Positions 1-4,982 of a DNA stretch of 5,068 bases are shown in pieces. The notes beneath the pieces are model-generated. The model did no database searches. It had not been told where the DNA came from and worked only from the letters and a program-made list of their open reading frames with translations. The stretch lies in assembly GCA_905236895.1 (NCBI GenBank), contig CAJOQI010000040.1, forward strand, positions 1-5,068, given 5' to 3'. The position numbers were made by a program, and so were the translations under genes. Source of the stretch: an uncultured Peptostreptococcaceae bacterium (lineage in GTDB: Bacteria > Bacillota > Clostridia > Peptostreptococcales > Anaerovoracaceae). Position 1 is the first letter of the stretch, and every line of letters starts with the position of its first letter.

Positions 1-252
1 GCCAACGGAGTCGAAAACAATCTGAAGCATACCCTTGGAGTTCTTTCCATGGCAAGGGCGATGGATCCCAATTCCGCAGGATCCCAGTTCTTCATTATGG
101 TGGACGACGCTCCACATCTTGACGGACAGTATGCCGCCTTCGGAAAGATTACCGAGGGAATGGAAGTGGCTCAAGAGATAGCTTTGGTGGATAGGGACTA
201 TATGGATAAGCCCTACACCCCCGTTGTAATTAAGAAAGTGACAGTTGAATGA
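1..252 (+). CDS. Cyclophilin-type peptidyl-prolyl cis-trans isomerase (3' part; 5' end outside the window)
   Basis: The reading frame is open from base 1 and ends at TGA 250-252, giving the last 83 residues of a cyclophilin; the start is missing. Cyclophilins catalyse cis-trans isomerisation of Xaa-Pro bonds and assist folding. Visible family hallmarks, numbered from the first visible residue, are HTLGVLSMAR (10-19), SAGSQFFIM (25-33), which holds the hydrophobic active-site Phe, and HLDGQYAAFGKI (39-50), the second half of the active site. The position of human CypA Trp121, important for cyclosporin binding, is His39 here, as in many bacterial members. An internal ATG at 49 could be mistaken for a start, but the conserved sequence continues upstream of it, so this is the tail of a longer gene. 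No signal peptide can be judged. Its stop overlaps the cysS start (ATGA), suggesting translational coupling. The family is clear; the exact gene name (ppiA/ppiB type) is not. Confidence 0.93.
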   Translation, partial: ANGVENNLKHTLGVLSMARAMDPNSAGSQFFIMVDDAPHLDGQYAAFGKITEGMEVAQEIALVDRDYMDKPYTPVVIKKVTVE

Positions 253-1652
253 GAATCTATAACACCTTAAGCAGAAGAAAAGAAGAGTTCGTTCCAATTG
301 AAGAGGGCAAGGCCAAGATATATATCTGCGGACCCACTGTATATAACTTTATCCATATCGGAAATGCCAGGCCTATGGTGGTCTTCGATTGCCTAAGAAG
401 ATATATGGAATATCGTGGCTATGATGTGACCTATGTACAGAACTTCACCGATGTGGACGACAAGATTATAAACAAAGCCCGTGAAGAGGGAGTAACTGCT
501 CCCGAGATTTCCGAGAAGTATATAGAAGAATACTTTGATGATGCGGATGCTCTCGGCGTAAAGAGGGCAACGGTGCATCCCAAGGTTTCCCAGCATATTC
601 AGGAAATCATAGACTTTGTTCAGGGATTAATCGACAAAGGCTATGCCTACGAGGCTGACGGAGACGTATACTTCAAGACCAGAGAATTCTCCGACTACGG
701 CAAGCTTTCCGGTCAGAATATAGACGACCTGGAGTCAGGAGCAAGAATCGCAGTAGGAGAGGTCAAGTTGGATCCATTGGATTTTGCTCTATGGAAGGCA
801 CAGAAATCCGAGGATGAAATCGCTTGGGATTCTCCCTGGGGAAATGGTCGCCCCGGTTGGCATATTGAATGCTCAACCATGGCAAAGAAGCATCTTGGAA
901 ATACCATCGACATTCATGCCGGCGGTGAGGATCTTCAGTTCCCCCATCACGAAAACGAAATCGCCCAGTCGGAGTGCTGCAACGGAGTTCACTTTGCCAA
1001 TTATTGGATGCATAACGGTTTCATTACAATCGACAAGGAGAAGATGTCCAAATCCAAGGGAAACTTCTTCACCGTTCGTGATATCAGAAAGCATTATACG
1101 GGTGAGGAAATCAGATTCTTCCTTATTGCGGGCCAGTATAGAGGACCAATCGACTTCAGCGAGGATCAGATGGAGCAATCCAGGGCAAGTCTTGAAAGAA
1201 TCAAAACCTGCCGTGAACAGCTTTCCTTCATAACCCAAAAGGGGGCGGAGGGAGAAATGACCGCCGCTGAGGTTGAAGCGCTGGATGGCCTTGTCAAGTA
1301 TAAAGAAGAGTTCATAGAAGCAATGGACGATGACCTTAATACCGCGGATGCAATAAGCGCCATCTTTGAAATGGTTACGGCTATCAATACCGCCCTTCGG
1401 GGTGAACCCACCAAGGCTTTCGCTGTAGAAGCGAAGAAGAAATTCGATGAGCTGGTTAACGTTCTTGGGCTTCTCTTTGAAGAGGCTGAGGAGGAAGGTG
1501 TTGATCCCGAGATTCTGGCCCTTGTGGACGAGAGACAGGAAGCCAGAAAGAACAAGGACTTTGCTCGCGCAGACGAAATAAGAGATGAGCTTAAGGCCAG
1601 AGGAATCACCCTTAAGGATACACCTCAGGGCGTGCAGATTATCAAAGAATAA
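249..1652 (+). CDS. cysS: Cysteinyl-tRNA synthetase (CysRS)
   Basis: This 467-residue cytoplasmic class I aminoacyl-tRNA synthetase charges tRNA-Cys with cysteine using ATP. The length matches the family (about 460-470). The HIGH-type ATP motif reads HIGN at residues 36-39, the variant common in this family, and KMSKS is at 265-269. The four expected zinc ligands that read the cysteine thiol are present: Cys27, Cys208 (in GWHIECS), His233 and Glu237 (in FPHHENE). The C-terminal part (about 300-467) is the helical DALR-like and anticodon-recognition region, ending in the usual ARADEIRDEL stretch near 442. The start ATG at 249 overlaps the preceding TGA as ATGA. There is no strong Shine-Dalgarno site, only a purine stretch near 232-238, so reinitiation by ribosomes leaving the isomerase gene is likely. 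The gene appears intact, with no frameshift. Its place before mrnC is the usual Firmicute order. Confidence 0.98.
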   Translation: MRIYNTLSRRKEEFVPIEEGKAKIYICGPTVYNFIHIGNARPMVVFDCLRRYMEYRGYDVTYVQNFTDVDDKIINKAREEGVTAPEISEKYIEEYFDDADALGVKRATVHPKVSQHIQEIIDFVQGLIDKGYAYEADGDVYFKTREFSDYGKLSGQNIDDLESGARIAVGEVKLDPLDFALWKAQKSEDEIAWDSPWGNGRPGWHIECSTMAKKHLGNTIDIHAGGEDLQFPHHENEIAQSECCNGVHFANYWMHNGFITIDKEKMSKSKGNFFTVRDIRKHYTGEEIRFFLIAGQYRGPIDFSEDQMEQSRASLERIKTCREQLSFITQKGAEGEMTAAEVEALDGLVKYKEEFIEAMDDDLNTADAISAIFEMVTAINTALRGEPTKAFAVEAKKKFDELVNVLGLLFEEAEEEGVDPEILALVDERQEARKNKDFARADEIRDELKARGITLKDTPQGVQIIKE

Positions 1653-1663
1653 TTTTTGTGTAG

Positions 1664-2086
1664 ATGAATAATAATGATTACAGTATTGCCGCTCTCTCTT
1701 TTTTGGGGGATGCGGTTTACGAATTGGAAATAAGAAATTATTTGGTTTCCTCGGGAATCAAGGACGGCGATCAGCTTCACAGGGAATGTACCAAATACGT
1801 TCGCGCAGAGGCCCAAGCAAAAATCATAAAAGCCCTGATGACCGAAAGGGAAACGCATATTGGAGAGGGGTCCCGAGACGTGCTTTCCGCGGAAGAGGTG
1901 GCTATTGTAAAGCGGGCAAGAAATCACAAATTTGCCAACCGTTCAAGAAGCGCCAATCCTGTGGAGTATCGTTTGGCTACGGGACTGGAGGCTTTGATGG
2001 GGCATCTCTATGTGACAGACAGTCGAGAGAGGCTTAAGGAATTGGTGGAAGAGGCCATTAGGATAATCGGAGGTAATGATGAGTAA
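1664..2086 (+). CDS. mrnC: Mini-ribonuclease III (Mini-III)
   Basis: This 140-residue protein is an RNase III catalytic domain without the double-stranded-RNA-binding domain. In Bacillus subtilis, Mini-III matures both ends of 23S rRNA from the precursor duplex; the same role is inferred here. The RNase III signature appears as LSFLGDAVYEL (11-21) with metal-binding Asp16. The second acidic cluster is in ATGLEALMGHLY (105-116) with Glu109, and KRARNHK (83-89) matches the basic motif typical of Mini-III. The start is fixed upstream by an in-frame TAG at 1661-1663. No recognisable Shine-Dalgarno precedes ATG 1664: the 11 bases after the cysS stop are T-rich, so translation probably depends on cysS read-out. 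It lies directly after cysS, as in Bacillus, and its end overlaps thyA. The length is typical of the family, and no catalytic residue is missing. Confidence 0.95.
   Translation: MNNNDYSIAALSFLGDAVYELEIRNYLVSSGIKDGDQLHRECTKYVRAEAQAKIIKALMTERETHIGEGSRDVLSAEEVAIVKRARNHKFANRSRSANPVEYRLATGLEALMGHLYVTDSRERLKELVEEAIRIIGGNDE
2069..2074 (+). promoter_or_regulatory. Ribosome binding site of thyA that decides its start
   Basis: GGAGGT lies inside the last codons of mrnC. Two consecutive in-frame ATG codons follow at 2076 and 2079. The first is only 1 base from the site, too close for normal initiation; the second is 4 bases away and is the better start. The ThyA protein then begins MSKADVLF, like other clostridial homologues. 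Confidence 0.75.
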
Positions 2087-2909
2087 GGCAGATGTGCTTT
2101 TTAAGAATATGTGCAGAGATATTTTGGACAATGGGTTTTCCACAGAGGGAAGCACCGTTCGTGCCCGCTGGGAGGACGGAAGCCCTGCCTATACCATCAA
2201 GCGTTTCGGCGTGGTGAATAGATATGACCTTTCCGAAGAGTTTCCTGCCATGACCTTAAGAAGAACCGCCATTAAAACCGCGGTGGACGAAATGCTTTGG
2301 ATATGGCAGAAAAAGTCCAATAATATCAATGACTTAAAGGGCCATATCTGGGACGAGTGGGCAGACGAAGATGGTTCCATCGGTAAGGCCTATGGCTATC
2401 AGATGGGAATTAAGTATAAGTTTGGTCAGGGAGAGATGGACCAGGTGGACAATGTAATCTGGCAGCTAAAGAATACACCTCAGTCCCGCCGAATCATGAC
2501 CAATATATATAACTTCAGCGATTTGACGGAGATGAATCTGGAGCCTTGCGCCTATAGCATGACCTTCAATGTAACGAGAAACAAGCTGAACGGAATCCTA
2601 AATCAAAGATCCCAGGACGTGCTGGCAGCCAACAACTGGAACGTGGTTCAGTATGCGGTGCTTATCCATATGTTGGCTCAGAGCTGTGACCTTGTTCCCG
2701 GTGAATTGGTTCACGTAATTGCGGACGCACATATTTACGACAGGCATATTCTCGCCATCAAGGAACTCATTGAGCGAGAGGAATTCCCTGCGCCAAAGTT
2801 CAGGCTTAATCCGGATGTAAAGGATTTTTATGACTTTACCCCTGACGACGTGATTATTGAAGATTACCAGCATGGACCTCAGATAGAGAATATTCCTATT
2901 GCAGTTTAA
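2079..2909 (+). CDS. thyA: Thymidylate synthase, ThyA type
   Basis: ThyA converts dUMP to dTMP with methylene-tetrahydrofolate, releasing dihydrofolate. From the ATG at 2079 the protein has 276 residues. Active-site features (numbered from this start) are the nucleophile Cys157 in EPCAYSM, the phosphate-binding QRSQD at 176-180, Asn188 for uracil recognition in NWNVVQYA, and ADAHIYDRH from 215 with the His218/Tyr220 pair that contacts the deoxyribose. RRIMTNIYN (about 137-145) supplies the arginines from the partner subunit of the dimer. The loop after QRSQD reads VLAANNWN, where E. coli has VFLGLPFN; I recall this form from clostridial ThyA proteins, so it looks like a lineage variant and not a defect. 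The ATG at 2076 is an alternative start adding one Met. The gene overlaps mrnC by 8 bases and is followed 18 bases later by folA, which recycles its folate product. ThyX, the flavin-dependent alternative, has no such motifs and is excluded. Confidence 0.96.
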   Translation: MSKADVLFKNMCRDILDNGFSTEGSTVRARWEDGSPAYTIKRFGVVNRYDLSEEFPAMTLRRTAIKTAVDEMLWIWQKKSNNINDLKGHIWDEWADEDGSIGKAYGYQMGIKYKFGQGEMDQVDNVIWQLKNTPQSRRIMTNIYNFSDLTEMNLEPCAYSMTFNVTRNKLNGILNQRSQDVLAANNWNVVQYAVLIHMLAQSCDLVPGELVHVIADAHIYDRHILAIKELIEREEFPAPKFRLNPDVKDFYDFTPDDVIIEDYQHGPQIENIPIAV

Positions 2910-2916
2910 TGAATGC

Positions 2917-2923
2917 AAGGAGA
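2917..2923 (+). promoter_or_regulatory. Ribosome binding site of folA that decides its start
   Basis: AAGGAGA ends 4 bases before ATG 2928. An earlier in-frame ATG at 2913 would place this site inside the gene and has no site of its own, so 2928 is preferred. The protein then begins MRAILAVDEKWGIG, the normal DHFR N-terminus. Confidence 0.85.
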
Positions 2924-2927
2924 GAAG

Positions 2928-3449
2928 ATGAGAGCGATTTTGGCAGTAGATGAAAAATGGGGAATCGGAAAGAATGGCGATCTGCTTTGCCATCTTCCGG
3001 GAGACCTGAAATATTTTAAAGAAACCACCATGGGAAAGACCCTGGTCATGGGTCGAGTTACCTTGGAAAGCCTTCCGGGAGGCAAGGGTCTTCCCGGTAG
3101 AAGGAATATCGTTCTTACCCGGGACCCGGATTATTTGGTTGATGGGGTAGAGGCGGTATCTTCCGAGGAAGAACTTTGGTCAACCTTGACCGGAGTTAAG
3201 CCGGAAGACGTATTTGTGGCCGGCGGTGCCCAGATTTACGAAATGCTTCTTCCATACTGCGATGTTGTATTGGTTACCAAGATATATAAGGATTTTGAGG
3301 CTGATTGTTTCTTTACAAATCTGGACGAAAGCCCTGACTTCCAAGGAGCGGCCATCTCCGAAATTATGGAAGAGAAGGGAATAAAATATCAATTCTTCAA
3401 ATACGAGAGAAAACCATGGGAAGCACAATCTACGGAAGAAATCCTGTAA
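2928..3449 (+). CDS. folA: Dihydrofolate reductase (DHFR)
   Basis: DHFR reduces dihydrofolate to tetrahydrofolate with NADPH and is the target of trimethoprim. The product has 173 residues from ATG 2928. Motifs in order are AVDEKWGIGKNGDLL (6-20, Met20-type loop), HLPGDLKYFKETT (22-34) with catalytic Asp26, MGRVTLESLP (41-50), GRRNIVLTRD (57-66, NADPH/folate contacts) and VFVAGGAQIYEMLLP (95-109), the conserved GG NADPH turn. The residue before HLP, usually Trp (E. coli Trp22), is Cys21. The usual fold ends around FFKYER (156-161); the last 12 residues form an extra tail made by reading into the start of rlmB, with a 34-base overlap. It lies 18 bases after thyA, whose reaction produces dihydrofolate, so the two form a metabolic pair in one transcript. 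Confidence 0.95.
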   Translation: MRAILAVDEKWGIGKNGDLLCHLPGDLKYFKETTMGKTLVMGRVTLESLPGGKGLPGRRNIVLTRDPDYLVDGVEAVSSEEELWSTLTGVKPEDVFVAGGAQIYEMLLPYCDVVLVTKIYKDFEADCFFTNLDESPDFQGAAISEIMEEKGIKYQFFKYERKPWEAQSTEEIL

Positions 3450-4156
3450 CGGAGGCTCTTCGGGCAGGAAGAAAACTTGATAGAATTCTAATTCAAGACG
3501 GAGCCACCGGAGCCGTAGGCAAAATCAAAGTCTTGGCAAAGGAGGCGGGCATTCCCTTGGATTACGCAGATAAGAAAAGACTTGATGCTCTGGCAGGGAC
3601 CGGTGCCCACCAGGGTGTTGTGGCCTTTGTTCCCGCCTACGACTACGGCGAGATGGAGGACATCTTTGCCAAGGCCAAGGAGATGGGGGAGGACCCCTTT
3701 GTTGTCATCTTGGACGGAGTGGAGGATCCTCACAATCTTGGCGCAATCATGAGAACCGCGGAATGCGCAGGAGCAAGCGGTGTGATAATTCCCAAGCGTG
3801 GCGCGGTTGGTATTACGGACGTGGTAGCAAAGACTTCAGCCGGGGCGGTGGAATATCTTCCCTGCGTAAGGGTTACCAATCTTGTAAGGACAATGGAGGA
3901 ACTGAAGGATGCCGGCTTTTGGATTGCCGCCTGCGATATGGACGGGGAAACCTATAGCAAAGCCAACCTAACCGGGAAGCTTGCTGTGGTAATAGGCAGC
4001 GAAGGGAAAGGCATCAGCAGATTGGTAAAGGAGAAATGCGATTTTGTGGTTTCCATGCCCATGAAAGGGAAAATCAATTCTCTTAACGCTTCCAATGCTG
4101 CAGCGGTTATCATGTATGAAGTCAGAAGGCAGAGGGAGGCTCTGACCAATGGCTGA
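3416..4156 (+). CDS. rlmB: 23S rRNA (guanosine-2'-O-)-methyltransferase, RlmB/TrmH (SPOUT) family
   Basis: This 246-residue SPOUT methyltransferase has an N-terminal L30e-like substrate domain (about 1-75, beginning GSTIYGRNPVTEALRAGR) and a C-terminal trefoil-knot domain. The three family motifs are DPHNLGAIMRTAE (104-116) with Asn107 and Arg113, VVIGSEGKGIS (191-201) with Glu196, and NSLNASNAAAVIMYE (221-235), which forms the SAM-binding knot. E. coli RlmB methylates G2251 in the peptidyl-transferase P-loop of 23S rRNA; the B. subtilis counterpart YacO sits in the same gene neighbourhood. The ATG at 3416 lies inside folA, and a weak GAGAGA (3405-3410) precedes it by 5 bases. The stop overlaps sigH by 8 bases. 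The family is certain; the exact rRNA target is inferred from similarity and context, and another TrmH-family target cannot be excluded by sequence alone. Confidence 0.93.
   Translation: MGSTIYGRNPVTEALRAGRKLDRILIQDGATGAVGKIKVLAKEAGIPLDYADKKRLDALAGTGAHQGVVAFVPAYDYGEMEDIFAKAKEMGEDPFVVILDGVEDPHNLGAIMRTAECAGASGVIIPKRGAVGITDVVAKTSAGAVEYLPCVRVTNLVRTMEELKDAGFWIAACDMDGETYSKANLTGKLAVVIGSEGKGISRLVKEKCDFVVSMPMKGKINSLNASNAAAVIMYEVRRQREALTNG
4134..4139 (+). promoter_or_regulatory. Ribosome binding site of sigH
   Basis: GGGAGG lies in the last codons of rlmB, 9 bases before ATG 4149. It is one of the stronger sites in the window, so sigH can be initiated independently as well as by coupling to rlmB. Confidence 0.7.
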
Positions 4157-4817
4157 TTTGGATTTCAAAAAACTAACGGATGAAGAAATCGTGGCGGAGG
4201 CACAGAAGGGTAATAATTCCGCCTATGAATATTTGATTGAGAAGTATAGGGGAACTGCCAAACTGAAGGCTAGAAAATATTATATTATCGGTGGAGAAAT
4301 CGAGGATGTGGTTCAGGAGGGAACCATAGGTATTTTCAAGGCAATCAGGGACTATAAACCTGAAGGCGGTGCCTCCTTTTCTTCTTTTTTGCATCTCTGT
4401 GTTGAGCGTCAGATCATGACTGCGGTGACCAAAGCCAATAGGGATAAGCATAAGGCTTTGAACCAATCGATTTCACTAAACGTGAACGGGGAGGAGCAAA
4501 GAAGCGACGAGGAATCGGGACAGGGTGGAATGATTGCATCTGAGGAGTCTCTTGGTTTGGGAACTCATAGGCAGGCGGGACGCGACCCGGGCGAGATTGC
4601 AGTTGAGAGAGAGGAGTTTTTGGACCTTCTAAATATAAGCGAAGTTATTCTTACGGATTTGGAGAACAAAGTGTGGCTTGCCATGCTGGAAGGTAAGAAT
4701 TACAGGGAGATAGCGGAGGAGATGGGACGGTCACCCAAAACCATTGATAATGCTATGCAGAGGGTGAAGAAAAAAATGCGAAATCACCTCTCAATTGTTG
4801 ACATTCCAGTGGAATGA
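4149..4817 (+). CDS. sigH: RNA polymerase sigma factor SigH (sigma-30 type)
   Basis: This 222-residue sigma-70-family factor directs RNA polymerase to alternative promoters; in Bacillus SigH drives the transition state, competence and early sporulation. Region 2 spans about 10-105: TDEEIVAEAQKGNNSAYEYL, then IEDVVQEGTIGIFKAIRDYK (51-70, core binding) and SFLHLCVERQIMTAVTKANR (79-98, -10 recognition and melting), ending RDKHKALN. Region 4 spans about 163-210, LTDLENKVWLAML then the helix-turn-helix NYREIAEEMGRSPKTIDNAM (184-203). The 104-149 linker is rich in Gly, Ser and Glu and, compared with my memory of B. subtilis SigH, about 12 residues longer. The position after rlmB is the Firmicute sigH position; the rae1/yacP gene found between them in Bacillus is absent. 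The last codons carry a probable promoter for the downstream tRNA and tuf. Whether this organism sporulates cannot be told from this gene. Confidence 0.93.
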   Translation: MADLDFKKLTDEEIVAEAQKGNNSAYEYLIEKYRGTAKLKARKYYIIGGEIEDVVQEGTIGIFKAIRDYKPEGGASFSSFLHLCVERQIMTAVTKANRDKHKALNQSISLNVNGEEQRSDEESGQGGMIASEESLGLGTHRQAGRDPGEIAVEREEFLDLLNISEVILTDLENKVWLAMLEGKNYREIAEEMGRSPKTIDNAMQRVKKKMRNHLSIVDIPVE

Positions 4818-4826
4818 TAGTAAGAT
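4798..4826 (+). promoter_or_regulatory. Probable housekeeping (sigma-A) promoter for tRNA-Thr and tuf
   Basis: A perfect -35 box TTGACA (4798-4803) and a TAAGAT -10 box (4821-4826, 4 of 6 consensus bases) are separated by exactly 17 bases. The -35 lies in the last codons of sigH and the -10 just past its stop. Transcription would begin around 4831-4834 (GGTGG), with a G start, about 35 bases before the mature tRNA. No other good promoter is seen between sigH and tuf. A strong promoter is expected for EF-Tu and a tRNA; the call rests on sequence match and position only. Confidence 0.65.
4802..4816. repeat. Short perfect inverted repeat in the promoter spacer
   Basis: CATTCC (4802-4807) and GGAATG (4811-4816) are complementary with a 3-base centre (AGT). 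The palindrome overlaps the end of the -35 box and most of the -35/-10 spacer, where an operator could sit. It also lies in sigH codons, so it may be coincidence. ATTCCAG (4803-4809) recurs at 4861-4867. Confidence 0.5.
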
Positions 4827-4833
4827 TATTGGT

Positions 4834-4855
4834 GGTGTCGTCGTAAGGCGATACC
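4834..4855 (+). other. GNRA-capped RNA hairpin in the tRNA-Thr leader
   Basis: GGTGTCGTC (4834-4842) pairs with GGCGATACC (4847-4855) over 9 bp, two of them G-U pairs, closed by a GTAA loop of GNRA type. No T run follows, so it is not an intrinsic terminator. It sits between the predicted transcription start and the RNase P cleavage point, so it would form the 5' end of the tRNA-Thr/tuf precursor. A role in stability or processing is inference. Confidence 0.6.
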
Positions 4856-4867
4856 GTGAAATTCCAG

Positions 4868-4944
4868 GCTGTTGTAGCTCAGTAGGTAGAGCACTTCCTT
4901 GGTAAGGAAGAGGTTCGGCAGTTCGATCCTGCTCAACAGCTCCA
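4868..4944 (+). tRNA. tRNA-Thr, anticodon GGT, CCA encoded
   Basis: A full cloverleaf folds. The acceptor stem GCTGTTG (4868-4874) pairs perfectly with CAACAGC (4934-4940). The D-stem is GCTC/GAGC with loop AGTAGGTA. The anticodon stem CTTCC/GGAAG holds loop TTGGTAA with anticodon GGT at 4901-4903, decoding ACC and ACU threonine codons. The T-stem GGCAG/CTGCT (one G-U pair) carries the loop TTCGATC. The discriminator base is T4941, followed by an encoded CCA (4942-4944). The variable loop is 6 bases (4911-4916), one more than the commonest size. It lies 38 bases before tuf with no terminator between them, so co-transcription and release by RNase P and 3' trimming are likely. Confidence 0.97.
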
Positions 4945-4968
4945 AATCGAAAATTCTTTATTATTTTT

Positions 4969-4974
4969 AAGGAG
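4969..4974 (+). promoter_or_regulatory. Ribosome binding site of tuf
   Basis: AAGGAG, within a longer purine run, stands 8 bases before ATG 4983, after an AT-rich unstructured stretch. This is a strong, accessible site, as expected for a highly expressed elongation factor. Confidence 0.85.
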
Positions 4975-4982
4975 AGAAGAAC

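Noticed and set aside
49..252. A separate 67-residue protein starting at the ATG at 49
   Set aside because: The same frame is open to base 1 and encodes conserved cyclophilin sequence upstream of this Met, so it is an internal Met of a truncated gene.
200..260. T-box or other leader element controlling cysS
   Set aside because: cysS begins inside the stop codon of the preceding gene, leaving no leader; any such element would have to be upstream of the window.
784..1609. Overlapping open frames on both strands inside cysS (for example 784-1233 + and 1166-1609 -)
   Set aside because: They lie wholly inside an intact, motif-complete CysRS gene and show no recognisable domains; they are frame shadows.
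4834..4866. Intrinsic terminator after sigH
   Set aside because: The hairpin is stable-looking but has a GNRA loop and is followed by GTGAAATTCC, not a T run; read-through into the tRNA is expected.
4945..4968. A separate tuf promoter or terminator in the AT-rich gap after the tRNA
   Set aside because: The 38-base gap has no TTGACA-like box at a proper distance from a TATAAT-like box and no stem followed by T residues.
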